Positions 34,179 through 43,204 of a stretch of 64,000 nucleotides of DNA are shown piece by piece (positions within the stretch are counted from its first letter, which is position 1; every line of letters begins with the position of its first letter). The translations under genes and the position numbers were made by a program. Below the pieces are notes generated by a model, which saw nothing but the letters and a program-made list of their open reading frames with translations, was not told where the DNA came from and did no database searches. The stretch lies in contig NZ_FPKV01000002.1 in the NCBI RefSeq assembly GCF_900114265.1, positions 868,001-932,000 on the forward strand, read 5' to 3'. The stretch comes from Flaviramulus basaltis (GTDB taxonomy: Bacteria; Bacteroidota; Bacteroidia; Flavobacteriales; Flavobacteriaceae).

Positions 34179-34802
34179 TTATTGTTTACAGGTTGCTAAA
34201 ACTTGTTCAGCTCGTTCTTTTCCCCAATTTGGATGAAAAGGTGTTTCTGGTTTAAAGTTAGCAAAAAGTTCTATGGCACGTTCTATATCTTTACAAAATG
34301 GCGTCGTGTCTTGTCCAAAATACTTAGCGCCGCCCATATCCCATTCGGCTTTACAAAATACCACTCTTGGGTTATTAGGCGCTAGTTTTGCTGCCTTAGC
34401 ATACAATTCAACTACTTTTCCAGACAACGTCATACCATATGTTGCACCATCATAAGCTACCCAAGCGGTGTGCAATAAAGCTTGTAGCACCAATATTTCT
34501 GGATTCTCTTTTGAAATTGCTGTAGCATCATTAATTAAGTCTTGTGCTTTTTTAAGTTGAGCAGATAGTTTCTCCTCATCTTGCTCTCCAAAACTGTATA
34601 GAACATTTATTTGTGCTGCATAATAAGGTGGTAGCCAATTATCTGTTTCTGCTGCTGCAATACGTTCAAATAAATTAGAAGCTTCGGTTGGGTTATTACT
34701 TCTCCAAAAATCAAAGGCTTTTTCCATGCCTTTTTCATAGCTAGTTTGAGCATTAACAAGCCCAGAAACTATTAGTGTTGCAATAATGATTAAATGTTTC
34801 AT
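34179..34802 (-). CDS. periplasmic TPR-like protein of the LytTR cluster
   Basis: 207 residues with a signal peptide ending near LVNAQ. The mature part is helical with TPR-like repeats (ASNLFERIAAAETDNWLPPYYAAQ and VELYAKAAKLAPNNPRVVFCKAEW). It is followed after 5 bases by the sensor kinase gene and is thus the first gene of the operon. A role in signal input is possible but inferred only from position. Confidence 0.8.
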   Translation of the reverse strand: MKHLIIIATLIVSGLVNAQTSYEKGMEKAFDFWRSNNPTEASNLFERIAAAETDNWLPPYYAAQINVLYSFGEQDEEKLSAQLKKAQDLINDATAISKENPEILVLQALLHTAWVAYDGATYGMTLSGKVVELYAKAAKLAPNNPRVVFCKAEWDMGGAKYFGQDTTPFCKDIERAIELFANFKPETPFHPNWGKERAEQVLATCKQ

Positions 34803-34920
34803 AATATTCGTTTTTTGATTTATTAATTATGAAACAAATATCTAACAGAAGTCAAGTTTATAAAAAAGAGACTAACCGAATTGTTATTTTTTAATGATGA
34901 AATGTTAAATCGATATCTTA

Positions 34921-34967
34921 TATAATAAAAGTGGCAAAAGTTTAAAACTTTTGCCACTTTTATTATA
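34921..34967 (-). terminator. strong terminator of tonB
   Basis: A 20-bp perfect stem from 34921-34940 and 34948-34967 with a 7-base loop (TTTAAAA). The central part is AAAAGTGGCAAAAG. It lies 17 bases beyond the tonB stop codon and could act on both strands. Confidence 0.85.
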
Positions 34968-34984
34968 TAACAACTTATAAAAAA

Positions 34985-35716
34985 TTATTGTGCAGCGTAT
35001 TTAAAAAATATTGGTACTCCATAAGCTACTTTTACAGGTTTACCTCTTTGTTTTCCTGGTTTCATACTTGGTAGCAAACCAATAATACGCTCTGCCTCTT
35101 TTTCTAAAATTCTATCTGGGCCTCTAGATCTTACATTGGTAGTATAACCTTTAGAATCTATAACAAATACTACCGAAACACGACCTTGAATACCTAGATC
35201 TAAAGCAGATTGTGGATATTCGAAATTCCTCATTACATGCTCTTGTATCTTTTTTTGAAAACAATTTTTAGTTTCATTTTTGTTTAATCCTTCGCAACCT
35301 GGAAATACTGGCACGTCTTCAATTATAGCAAAAGCAACTTCTACGTCTTCTTCTACTTCTTCAACATTTACATCAGAAACATCTACAGCAACAAAATCTT
35401 TAATAGCATCATCTTGACTTGATTCGGTGCTTTCAATAACTGTTTCTTCAATTTCCACAACATCCTCAACAATTAGAACATTTTCACTTATTGCTATAGG
35501 TGGTGGAGGTGGTGGTGGTACGTTTACGTTTATAATTGGTATATCTTCTTCTATTTCTTGGTCTACATTAACAATATCCATTACAAAATCACTTTTTTCA
35601 TAACTTTTATACTCTAATGCCCGCCAAGATAAGAGCAACATCAAATTGAGTCCAATAGCAAAATAAATACTGCTATTTCTGCCTATTTCTAATTTTGGGT
35701 TCTTTTTAGCTTTCAT
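34985..35716 (-). CDS. TonB-family energy transducer
   Basis: 243 residues. One N-terminal membrane helix (about 16-31) is followed by a periplasmic linker with seven prolines in a row (near 67-73) and an acidic, valine-rich stretch. The C-terminal TonB domain (about 150-243) contains FEYPQSALDLGIQGRVSVVFVIDSKG and AERIIGLLPSMKPGKQRGKPV. TonB passes proton-motive energy to outer-membrane receptors. No exbB/exbD lies beside it. It is preceded by the same operator-promoter arrangement as ccoS and hemN, so it is probably a low-oxygen-induced TonB. Confidence 0.93.
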   Translation of the reverse strand: MKAKKNPKLEIGRNSSIYFAIGLNLMLLLSWRALEYKSYEKSDFVMDIVNVDQEIEEDIPIINVNVPPPPPPPIAISENVLIVEDVVEIEETVIESTESSQDDAIKDFVAVDVSDVNVEEVEEDVEVAFAIIEDVPVFPGCEGLNKNETKNCFQKKIQEHVMRNFEYPQSALDLGIQGRVSVVFVIDSKGYTTNVRSRGPDRILEKEAERIIGLLPSMKPGKQRGKPVKVAYGVPIFFKYAAQ

Positions 35717-35737
35717 GACTATTAAAATTTAATACTA

Positions 35738-35781
35738 TAAAATTATTGGAATTGTCTTTAAATAAGTATGATAATTGTCAT
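35738..35781 (-). promoter_or_regulatory. Fnr-type operator and promoter of tonB
   Basis: On the minus strand ATGACAATTATCAT (35781-35768) is followed after exactly 22 bases by TAATTTTA (35745-35738), 7 of 8 against TAnnTTTG. The geometry equals the ccoI, ccoS and hemN promoters. Confidence 0.72.
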
Positions 35782-35837
35782 GTTACAAATAAGACTTTAT
35801 TTGTAGTTTATATTATATATAGTAACTTTATGTATAA

Positions 35838-35867
35838 AAAAAGCTGTCTTTTTATAGACAGCTTTTT
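35838..35867 (-). terminator. terminator of hsp20
   Basis: AAAAAGCTGTCT (35838-35849) and AGACAGCTTTTT (35856-35867) form a 12-bp perfect stem with a 6-base loop and a T-tract on both strands, between tonB and hsp20. Confidence 0.85.
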
Positions 35868-35902
35868 AATTTAATGGAATTCAATCAAACTATTTATAAC
35901 AC

Positions 35903-36379
35903 TTATGAAATTTGAATTGTTCTAGATGGTTTTTGTTTTGCCTCTTCTTTTTTTGGAAGATGCACAAGTAAAATACCCTCGCTATAGTTTGCATTAATTT
36001 TGCTATCGTTAACCGTTTCTGGTAATGTAAAAGTTCTCTTAAACGAAGAATATCCAAATTCTCGGCGTGTATAACCTTTGTTTTTTTCTTCATTCTCTTC
36101 TTTTAATTCTGCAGAAATTGATAAAATATTGTTCTCTAAATTAATATTGAAATCGGATTTTTTTAATCCAGGAACTGCCATTTCAACTATAAATGCATCT
36201 GAAACTTCCTTAATATTGACCTTAGGTAAGGTAATACCTGTATTGAAGTTTGAAGAAAATAGTGACGGAAAATCATTTAAAGAAAAATCGTCAAACCAAG
36301 TTGATAATAATGGGAAGTTTGAGGCTGTATTTTTGTTTGCTAAACCCCCATTTTTCGGTAATGTTGCTAAATTGCTCAT
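35903..36379 (-). CDS. small heat-shock protein, Hsp20/alpha-crystallin family
   Basis: 158 residues from the ATG at 36379 (MSNLATLPK). An 8-residue upstream extension is possible but less like the family. The alpha-crystallin domain runs from about 48 to 140 (PKVNIKEVSDAFIVEMAVPGLKK, then YSEGILLVHLPKKEE), with a C-terminal IxI-type tail RTIQIS. Cytosolic ATP-independent chaperone that binds unfolding proteins. Own terminator downstream. Confidence 0.93.
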   Translation of the reverse strand: MSNLATLPKNGGLANKNTASNFPLLSTWFDDFSLNDFPSLFSSNFNTGITLPKVNIKEVSDAFIVEMAVPGLKKSDFNINLENNILSISAELKEENEEKNKGYTRREFGYSSFKRTFTLPETVNDSKINANYSEGILLVHLPKKEEAKQKPSRTIQIS

Positions 36380-36619
36380 TGTTAAAAATTTTAAGTTAAA
36401 CATTTACTCTATTAATATTCAATACATTAAATGCAATAAAAATACCAAATCTTATTTAGTGATAAAGTGTCTTATTCTTTAGATTTTCTTTAACAAATTT
36501 CTGTCATTTTTTCACTTTCACAATTCATTTTATGTCAAATATTCGGGAATATTTTATTTTGCCTTTCTCATAAAAAATTATAAATTCGATTAATTATCTA
36601 TATCATAACAAATCTAGTC

Positions 36620-37258
36620 ATGAAAATCATCTCAACCAACATAGCAAAACCAACTACATTTATTTGGAATGGTAAAGAAGAAACTACAGGTATTTATAAA
36701 ACACCAACAAACAAACCTATTTACTTAACTAAAAACGATGTAAAAGACGATGAAGTTTCAGACCGAATACATCATGGCGGTGAGTTTAAAGCTTGTTATA
36801 TGTTTTCGGCAGAAGAATACCCTTATTGGGAAAATCTTTATCCTCATTTAGATTGGAATTGGGGTATGTTTGGTGAGAATTTAACAGTTTCAGATTTTGA
36901 TGAAACACAAGTTTTTTTAGGAGATGTTTATAAAGTAGGTGAAGCTTTAGTCAGAATTTCACAATACAGAGAGCCTTGTTATAAATTAGGCCATAAATTT
37001 GGCACACAAACCGTACTTAAACAATTTATACAACATGGTTTTGGTGGTACTTACTTAAGCATTCTTGAAGATGGTTTTGTTAATATTAATGATGAATTTA
37101 CTTTAGTTGAAAGACCTGAAAGCAGTTTAACTGTGTCTCAATTATTTCAATTAGTACATGCCAAAGAAAAGGATCAAACTTTACTAAAAATAGCCTCAAA
37201 AAGTCTTGCTATTCCTCCAAAAAAAAGAGTGTTATTAAGTGGCTATATTATAAATTAA
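36620..37258 (+). CDS. MOSC-domain protein, YiiM-like
   Basis: 212 residues. The MOSC core spans about 35-160. The family's conserved cysteine is in ISQYREPCYKL, and VSDRIHHGGEFKACYMF is the usual N-terminal motif. A C-terminal helical extension follows. MOSC proteins handle the molybdenum cofactor or its sulfur; YiiM-like members act with Moco in reduction of N-hydroxylated compounds. No Moco enzyme is nearby. Downstream, the DEAD-box gene starts 42 bases later with its own -7 box. Confidence 0.88.
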   Translation: MKIISTNIAKPTTFIWNGKEETTGIYKTPTNKPIYLTKNDVKDDEVSDRIHHGGEFKACYMFSAEEYPYWENLYPHLDWNWGMFGENLTVSDFDETQVFLGDVYKVGEALVRISQYREPCYKLGHKFGTQTVLKQFIQHGFGGTYLSILEDGFVNINDEFTLVERPESSLTVSQLFQLVHAKEKDQTLLKIASKSLAIPPKKRVLLSGYIIN

Positions 37259-37276
37259 CTTTGATATGGTTTGTTA

Positions 37277-37284
37277 TATCTTTG
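37277..37284 (+). promoter_or_regulatory. -7 box of the DEAD-box helicase gene
   Basis: TATCTTTG is a perfect TAnnTTTG match 16 bases before the ATG at 37301, giving a very short leader. No clear -33 TTTG is seen at the usual distance. Confidence 0.5.
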
Positions 37285-37300
37285 CAGTAAATTATTTTAC

Positions 37301-38542
37301 ATGTCATTTAAAGACTTACAATTAAACAAACCACTTTTAAGAGCTGTAGCAGAAGCTGGTTACGATAATCCTACTTTAGTACAAGAACAAACTATCCCGT
37401 TAGTTCTTGAAGGAAAAGATGTCATAGCATCTGCGCAAACAGGAACAGGTAAAACAGCGGCTTTTGCTTTACCAATTTTACAATTATTATTTGATAAACA
37501 AGATGCTCCCAAAAAAGGCAAAAAAATAAAAGCTTTAATTGTTAGTCCTACACGAGAATTAGCTATTCAAATTGAAGATAATTTTAAAACCTATAGCAAG
37601 CATACAAATTTAAGAACTACTGTTATTTTTGGTGGCGCTTCTATAGAACCACAAATTGATGTTTTAAAAAAAGGTGTCGATATTTTAATTGCAACTCCTG
37701 GTCGCCTTCTAGATTTACATAAACAAGATCTTATAAACTTAGATTATGTTAAAACTTTGGTTTTAGATGAAGCCGATTTAATGCTAGACATGGGTTTTAT
37801 AGACGATGTAAAAAAGATTGAACGTTTATGTCCACAAGAAAAGCAAATCTTATTGTTTTCGGCAACAATGCCTTATAAGGTTGAACAACTTGCAAATACT
37901 ATTTTAAAAACACCAGAACGTGTTGAAGTTACACCAACCTCATCTGCCGCAAAAAATGTAAGCCAAGTATTATATTATGTTTCTAAACTTAATAAAATTG
38001 AACTCTGTTTACATTTATTAAGAAATACTATTAAAGGAAATATTTTAATTTTTAGACGCACAAAATTTGGTGTCGATAAGTTAGAGCAAACACTAATAAA
38101 AAACGGTTATAAAGTTGAAAGTTTCCACGGAGATAAACCACAAAGCTTGAGACAAGAAGCTCTAAACAAATTTAAAAATGGCTATGTTAATATTTTAATT
38201 GCTACAGATGTTGCTGCACGTGGTATAGATATTAACGAGTTAGATGCTGTTATAAATTTTGATATGCCAAATGTACCAGAAACTTATGTTCACCGAATTG
38301 GTAGAACAGGTCGTGCTGGTAATTTTGGAAACTCGTATTCGTTTTGTTCGGCAGATGAAAAAGCATATGTAAAAACAATTCAGCAATTAATAAATATTCA
38401 AATTCCTATTGAAGAAGAACATCCTTACCCTTTAGATCCTAAAGCAAAACCTATTATTCATAAATCTAAAAAAACAGGAAGTAAACATAAAAAAGGCAGA
38501 AAAAGTGAAGCTTCAAAAAAGAAAAAGAAACGTTGGTATTAA
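37301..38542 (+). CDS. DEAD-box RNA helicase, RhlE-like
   Basis: 413 residues from the ATG at 37301 (MSFKDLQLNKPLL); a TTG-start extension to 37271 would cover the promoter. All helicase motifs are present: Q motif, AQTGTGKT, PTRELA, DEAD as VLDEADLML, SAT, and HRIGRTGR. The C-terminal tail is very lysine-rich, consistent with RNA binding. A role in ribosome assembly or RNA turnover is typical of RhlE relatives. A terminator follows at 38577. Confidence 0.93.
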   Translation: MSFKDLQLNKPLLRAVAEAGYDNPTLVQEQTIPLVLEGKDVIASAQTGTGKTAAFALPILQLLFDKQDAPKKGKKIKALIVSPTRELAIQIEDNFKTYSKHTNLRTTVIFGGASIEPQIDVLKKGVDILIATPGRLLDLHKQDLINLDYVKTLVLDEADLMLDMGFIDDVKKIERLCPQEKQILLFSATMPYKVEQLANTILKTPERVEVTPTSSAAKNVSQVLYYVSKLNKIELCLHLLRNTIKGNILIFRRTKFGVDKLEQTLIKNGYKVESFHGDKPQSLRQEALNKFKNGYVNILIATDVAARGIDINELDAVINFDMPNVPETYVHRIGRTGRAGNFGNSYSFCSADEKAYVKTIQQLINIQIPIEEEHPYPLDPKAKPIIHKSKKTGSKHKKGRKSEASKKKKKRWY

Positions 38543-38576
38543 AAAACATAAAAACACTTCACTTATAAATAAGATT

Positions 38577-38606
38577 AAAACCACTTCACTAAAATGAAGT
38601 GGTTTT
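38577..38606 (+). terminator. terminator after the DEAD-box gene
   Basis: AAAACCACTTCA (38577-38588) and TGAAGTGGTTTT (38595-38606) form a 12-bp stem with a 6-base loop, followed by more T. Confidence 0.87.
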
Positions 38607-38666
38607 TTTGTAACTTTCTCATAAACAAACACGTCATATAGATTATCAATCAAAAACCAATCAAAT

Positions 38667-40298
38667 ATGAAAAAATTACTGTTTACCTCTTTATTCTTTT
38701 TTTTAATCACATTAGTACAAGCCCAAAACTTAGAATCTAAAATAGATCAATTATTAGAAGCAAAATACAAACCAAATGAACCTGGTGCTACTGCTTTAGT
38801 TTATAAAAACGGAAAAGTAATTTACCGAAAAGCTTTTGGTAATTCTAATCTTGAATTAGATGTCCCAATGAAACCCGAAAATATATTTGAAATTGGCTCC
38901 ATAACCAAACAATTTACTTCGGTTTCTATTTTAATGCTCGTGGAGCAAGGAAAATTAAATTTAGATGATGAGATTACTAAATTTATTCCTGATTATCCTA
39001 CACACGGGAAAACCATAACCATTCACCATTTATTAACACATACTTCTGGAATTAAAAGCTACACATCAATGAATTTGATGAAAATAGCAAGAACAGATAT
39101 GTCTCCAACTGAATTAATAGATTATTTTAAAAATGAACCTATGGATTTTGATCCTGGTGAAAGTTATCGTTATAACAATTCAGGATATATTCTTTTAGGA
39201 TATATAATTGAAAAAATTTCTGGAAAAAGCTATGCGGATTTTATAGATGAAAATATTTTCAAGAAACTTGGCATGTATTCATCTCATTATGGAAGTAATA
39301 AAACAATAATTAAAAATAGAGCTTACGGTTACCAAAACCAAAACAACACATACACAAATGCAGATTATATTAGTTTAACACTACCATATGCCGCTGGTTC
39401 TTTAATGTCTAATGTAGACGATATGCTTAAATGGCAACAAGCTGTAAACTCGAATACACTTATCTCAAAATCATCTCTAGAAAAAGCTTACACAAATTAT
39501 ACTTTAAATAATGGCGAAAAATTAAATTATGGTTATGGCTGGAGTTTAAACGCTATAAACGACATACCTACTATAGAACATGGTGGTGGTATTTTTGGTT
39601 ATACAACAATGGGTGTTAATGTGCCTAGCAAGAATGTTTATGTTATTGTACTAACCAATTGCGATTGTAACTCACCTACAGATCTTGCTATAAAAATAGC
39701 AGCATTAGCTATTGGAAAACCATACTCTGAAACAGAAAACACAATTTCATTAACTAACTCCCAATTACAACAATGGGTTGGAAATTATGAATTTGAAGAT
39801 GGTGCTTTAAGATCTGTAACTTTAGAAGACGACCAATTATTTAGTCAGCGAGATGGAAGCAGTAAGTTTAAAATATTTCCTATATCTGCTAATGAATTTT
39901 CTTTTGATAATAGTTTATCCAAATATGTTTTTTCAATAAACAATGATAAAAAAGAAGTGGTTTTTAAAAATAGAATTGATATCTCTAAAGGTTTTGAAAC
40001 CGATAAAAAAGTACAATCAGAAAAAGAATCTATAGAGTTTGATGCTGCTATATTAAAACAATACATTGGTGTATATACACTACAACCTGGTTTTAATATT
40101 GAAATTACAACCGAAGAAAACAAAATATTTGCACAAGCTACAGGACAATCTAGATTTGAGATTTTTGGTGAAGGCACAGATAAGTTCTTTTTTAAAGTAG
40201 TAGTAGCAAGTATTAAATTTATTAAAGATGAAAATGACAAAGTAAAAAGCTTAATACTCTATCAAGGCGGACAAGAAATGGAGGCTAAAAAGAATTAA
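38667..40298 (+). CDS. secreted serine hydrolase, class C beta-lactamase family
   Basis: 543 residues. A signal peptide ends near LVQAQ. The beta-lactamase-like domain (about 25-355) has the catalytic S78-x-x-K81 in IGSITKQFT, Y169-x-N171 in SYRYNNSGY, and the third motif as HGGGIFGY. Two C-terminal beta-rich repeats follow (about 365-450 and 460-543, each with a QWVGNYEF/QYIGVYTL-like start), as in DUF3471-type tails of such hydrolases. Periplasmic or secreted; acts on peptides, esters or cell-wall fragments, not necessarily on antibiotics. Confidence 0.9.
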   Translation: MKKLLFTSLFFFLITLVQAQNLESKIDQLLEAKYKPNEPGATALVYKNGKVIYRKAFGNSNLELDVPMKPENIFEIGSITKQFTSVSILMLVEQGKLNLDDEITKFIPDYPTHGKTITIHHLLTHTSGIKSYTSMNLMKIARTDMSPTELIDYFKNEPMDFDPGESYRYNNSGYILLGYIIEKISGKSYADFIDENIFKKLGMYSSHYGSNKTIIKNRAYGYQNQNNTYTNADYISLTLPYAAGSLMSNVDDMLKWQQAVNSNTLISKSSLEKAYTNYTLNNGEKLNYGYGWSLNAINDIPTIEHGGGIFGYTTMGVNVPSKNVYVIVLTNCDCNSPTDLAIKIAALAIGKPYSETENTISLTNSQLQQWVGNYEFEDGALRSVTLEDDQLFSQRDGSSKFKIFPISANEFSFDNSLSKYVFSINNDKKEVVFKNRIDISKGFETDKKVQSEKESIEFDAAILKQYIGVYTLQPGFNIEITTEENKIFAQATGQSRFEIFGEGTDKFFFKVVVASIKFIKDENDKVKSLILYQGGQEMEAKKN

Positions 40299-40310
40299 GT
40301 TTAGTAAATA

Positions 40311-40341
40311 AAAAAAGCCATCATTTTGTGATGGCTTTTTT
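40311..40341. terminator. bidirectional terminator
   Basis: AAAAAAGCCATCA (40311-40323) and TGATGGCTTTTTT (40329-40341) form a 13-bp perfect stem with a 5-base loop, between the convergent hydrolase gene and the sigma-factor operon. Confidence 0.9.
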
Positions 40342-40355
40342 TATTTAACTATAAT

Positions 40356-40757
40356 TTACATCTCCAATCGCTTATCGAAATAATTTTTAAGAAGTGGGAT
40401 TTGAATGCAAATCATAAATCCAAAAAACACCACAGCATACATAACTGTTTTAGATAATTTAAAACTTGATAATGTATTTGTTAATGCACTAAAATCCATT
40501 TCATTTAACCAACTTGTAGATTCAACTTTATTTCCAGAAAATAAAGCATAAATAATTATTGCCAAAAAGCCAACTGAAATTAAAACCCAAATTGTTTTAG
40601 ATATTAATGGCTTATAAACTATTGTTTGTTTTTTATTTAAAACTTCAACTTGAGACATCACAGCAGCAGTGAAATTAAAAGACGGACTTTGAACAGTTGT
40701 TCTTTTAATAACTTTATTAGCTAAATCGTCTAAATATTTATCTGCTTTCTCTTTCAT
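40356..40757 (-). CDS. membrane protein paired with the ECF sigma factor
   Basis: 133 residues from the ATG at 40757 (MKEKADKYLDD); an ATG at 40766 is also possible. A helical N-terminal cytoplasmic part with VKRTTVQSPSFNFTAAVMSQV is followed by two membrane helices (about 50-67 and 105-125). It overlaps the end of the sigma factor gene by 20 bases, which suggests tight coupling. Position and topology suggest an anti-sigma or signal-transfer role, but no anti-sigma domain is recognisable. Confidence 0.7.
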   Translation of the reverse strand: MKEKADKYLDDLANKVIKRTTVQSPSFNFTAAVMSQVEVLNKKQTIVYKPLISKTIWVLISVGFLAIIIYALFSGNKVESTSWLNEMDFSALTNTLSSFKLSKTVMYAVVFFGFMICIQIPLLKNYFDKRLEM

Positions 40758-41325
40758 AATACTCAATTAATTCTGGTTCTAATTGTTGCTTTAAAATTGT
40801 TGCCAACTTTTTTCTACTTCTAAACAATTTCACTTTTACATTATTGGTTTTTATTCCCATAGTTTTAGAAATCTCTTCTAGAGATAATTCTTCAAAATAA
40901 TATAAAGTTAACAAAAAACTATCTTCATTTGGTAATAAAGCTATACATTCTTGAATGGTTTGTTCCCGTTCTTTATCTTCTAATTTATCTAATGCGTTAT
41001 CGATAGTTTTTACTTGATGTTCTGTAAATTCATCAATTGCAACATCGTTAATGTACTTTTTATTCTTTTTAAGTCTATCTAAACTGGTATTATAAGCTAT
41101 TTTATAAATCCAGGTTGAAAATTTAGAATCGCCTTTAAATTTACTTAACGATTTATACGCCTTTACAAAAGTATCTTGAGCGACTTCTTCTGCCTCTTCC
41201 CTATTCTTGAGTATTTTAAGCGTTAAAGTAAACACCAAATCCTTGTAGCGTTCTACCAATACAGAAAATGCATTAGTGTCGCCTTCAATTATTAGGTTGA
41301 TATAATATTGATCGTTAGTGGTCAT
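40738..41325 (-). CDS. ECF-type RNA polymerase sigma factor
   Basis: 195 residues with region 2 (YKDLVFTLTLKILKNREEAEEVAQDTFVKAYKSL and FSTWIYKIAYN, residues 25-90) and region 4 (SFLLTLYYFEELSLEEISKTMGIKTNNVKVKLFRSRKKL, about 130-170). RpoE-like group. It is first in an operon with an overlapping small membrane protein. A DUF6249 membrane gene lies divergently 143 bases away and may be its target. Signal unknown. Confidence 0.93.
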   Translation of the reverse strand: MTTNDQYYINLIIEGDTNAFSVLVERYKDLVFTLTLKILKNREEAEEVAQDTFVKAYKSLSKFKGDSKFSTWIYKIAYNTSLDRLKKNKKYINDVAIDEFTEHQVKTIDNALDKLEDKEREQTIQECIALLPNEDSFLLTLYYFEELSLEEISKTMGIKTNNVKVKLFRSRKKLATILKQQLEPELIEYYERESR

Positions 41326-41468
41326 TTTAAAAGTAAGACGCCTTTATATTATTTAAGGTTACATAATAATGTGAAAATATTTTTTTTTTAAAAAGTGTAA
41401 CCAAAATGAAAAACACATCGTCATAAGCTATGAACACATTAAAAATAATCAATTAAAAACAAACAATT

Positions 41469-41813
41469 ATGGAAGAAATATTAATCCCAATCAGCTTTTT
41501 TCTAGCAGTTTTCGGTATGGCTTATCTTTATTTATCTACTAGAAACAAGGAGCGTTTAGCACTCATTGAAAAAGGTGTTGATGCCAGTATTTTTATGAGA
41601 GGTAGAACTCATACAGCTCCTATTTGGAAAGTATTAATTTTAAATCTGGCATTATTACTAATGGGTATTGGTGTTGGTGTATTTATTGCCATGCTTTTAG
41701 CCGAATACACAACTTTAGATGACGACGCCATTTATCCGGCTGTTATTTTCTTTATATCTGGTGTTGCCTTATTTATTGGTTTTAATATGACTAAAAATTT
41801 AGATAAGGAATAA
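41469..41813 (+). CDS. DUF6249 membrane protein
   Basis: 114 residues with three membrane helices (about 4-22, 55-78, 90-108) and a conserved cytosolic stretch STRNKERLALIEKGVDASIF after the first. This pattern is widespread in Bacteroidota next to ECF sigma genes and is annotated DUF6249. Function unknown. Confidence 0.82.
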   Translation: MEEILIPISFFLAVFGMAYLYLSTRNKERLALIEKGVDASIFMRGRTHTAPIWKVLILNLALLLMGIGVGVFIAMLLAEYTTLDDDAIYPAVIFFISGVALFIGFNMTKNLDKE

Positions 41814-41874
41814 CAACAAACTATTCATCAATCAAATTCAAAACTATTTTCTATTTTATATGGAAAGCAGTTTT

Positions 41875-42540
41875 TTATTTAATTTCAAAATCAAAAAAAG
41901 TATTTGGAAAAGGTTCTCCACGAAGTGTAAAGTGCCACCATTCTTTTGGGTAATTTCTAAAACCATATTTAATCATAATGCGTTGAAGCAACTGCCTATT
42001 AGCTTTTTGCTCTTCAGTAATATTTTCATAATCAACCCAAGATTCTTTTCCAAAAAAATCATAAGGGCTACCCATATCTAAAGGCTTACCTGTATTACCA
42101 TCAATAATAGTTAAATCGACCGTGCTACCTCTACTATGTCCAGATTTTGAAGCAATATAACCAGCTTTAAATAAGTTACTTTTTTTAACATGTGGGTAAA
42201 AAATATGTTTATTAATAGTATCGTTTAAATCTTTAGCCCATTTAACAAAATGATTTACGGCTTGCTGTGGCCGGTAACCATCATAAATTTTTAAACATAA
42301 ATTTTGTTGTTGCAATGCTTCATGAACTAATTTCAAAGCCTTGGCTGTTTCAGTAGTCAATATAAGTTTATTGGCTTGGTAGCCAGTAACAGGCTTACCC
42401 AAAAAGTTATTTGACGTATTATAACGCAGCTCCACTTCCAAATCTGGAATAATGTCATGCACATAAACAAAATCTCCAGGCAATTGAGCTAAAGCATTAA
42501 AACAAAATAAACTAAGTAAAACAACAACTAAATATTTCAT
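41875..42540 (-). CDS. D-alanyl-D-alanine dipeptidase, VanX/DdpX-like (peptidase M15D)
   Basis: 221 residues with a signal peptide ending near NALAQ. The zinc site is intact: H135 and D142 in SGHSRGSTVD, and H203 in EWWHF with catalytic E200. R90 in YDGYRP is the transition-state arginine. It cleaves D-Ala-D-Ala dipeptide. Since it is exported and no VanH/VanA-like genes are near, a role in cell-wall peptide salvage is more likely than vancomycin resistance. Convergent with nothing; alkB-like gene lies divergently 39 bases away. Confidence 0.92.
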   Translation of the reverse strand: MKYLVVVLLSLFCFNALAQLPGDFVYVHDIIPDLEVELRYNTSNNFLGKPVTGYQANKLILTTETAKALKLVHEALQQQNLCLKIYDGYRPQQAVNHFVKWAKDLNDTINKHIFYPHVKKSNLFKAGYIASKSGHSRGSTVDLTIIDGNTGKPLDMGSPYDFFGKESWVDYENITEEQKANRQLLQRIMIKYGFRNYPKEWWHFTLRGEPFPNTFFDFEIK

Positions 42541-42579
42541 AAATCTTCTTAATTATGCTAATTTAGAAAATAAAAGAAC

Positions 42580-43173
42580 ATGCTCTTTGGAAGTCCAATA
42601 AATTTAAAGATGAATGATGCAGAAGTTGTTTATTATCCCAACTTTTTTAATAAAATTGACTCCGATATTCATTTTAATAATTTACTAGAAACAATTAATT
42701 GGAAACAAGATACTATAACCGTTTTTGGTAAAACTCATTTACAACCTCGTTTAACTGCTTTTTTCGCAAATAACAACCACAGCTATAAATACAGCAATAT
42801 TGTAATGAGCCCAAACCCTTTTAGTGGCAATTTACTAGAAATTAAAAATATTATTGAAACGGAATTATCTATTAAATTTACAAGTTGCTTAGCAAATTTA
42901 TATCGTGATGGAAAAGACAGTAACGGTTGGCATGCAGATAATGAAAAAGAATTAGGAGAAAAGCCTATTATAGCCTCTGTTTCATTTGGAGAAGAAAGAG
43001 TATTTCATTTTAAGCATAGACACGAAAAAGACCAAAAATTAAAACTAATACTACAGCACGGTAGCCTATTATTGATGAAAGGTGAAACTCAAAAATATTG
43101 GTTACATCAAATACCAAAAACTCAAAAAAATATTGAAAATCGGATTAATTTAACCTTTAGAATTATTGCATAA
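42580..43173 (+). CDS. AlkB-like 2-oxoglutarate/Fe(II) dioxygenase
   Basis: 197 residues. Iron ligands H118 and D120 (GWHADNEKELG) and H176 (KYWLHQIPKT) are present. The 2-oxoglutarate arginines R188 and R194 lie in NRINLTFR. The N-terminal PRLTAFFANN segment and overall length match the ALKBH2/3-like bacterial group, which demethylates 1-methyladenine and 3-methylcytosine in DNA. An internal ATG at 42610 is an alternative start. Single gene with its own terminator. Confidence 0.92.
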   Translation: MLFGSPINLKMNDAEVVYYPNFFNKIDSDIHFNNLLETINWKQDTITVFGKTHLQPRLTAFFANNNHSYKYSNIVMSPNPFSGNLLEIKNIIETELSIKFTSCLANLYRDGKDSNGWHADNEKELGEKPIIASVSFGEERVFHFKHRHEKDQKLKLILQHGSLLLMKGETQKYWLHQIPKTQKNIENRINLTFRIIA

Positions 43174-43204
43174 AAAAACCGAGTTCCCTCAAACTCGGTT
43201 TTTT
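43173..43204 (+). terminator. terminator of the AlkB-like gene
   Basis: AAAAAACCGAGTT (43173-43185) and AACTCGGTTTTTT (43192-43204) form a 13-bp perfect stem with a 6-base loop. It overlaps the stop codon region. Confidence 0.9.

Noticed and set aside
41875-42540. Vancomycin-resistance vanX
   Set aside because: It has a signal peptide and no vanH, vanA or vanRS neighbours; a cell-wall dipeptide salvage role is simpler.
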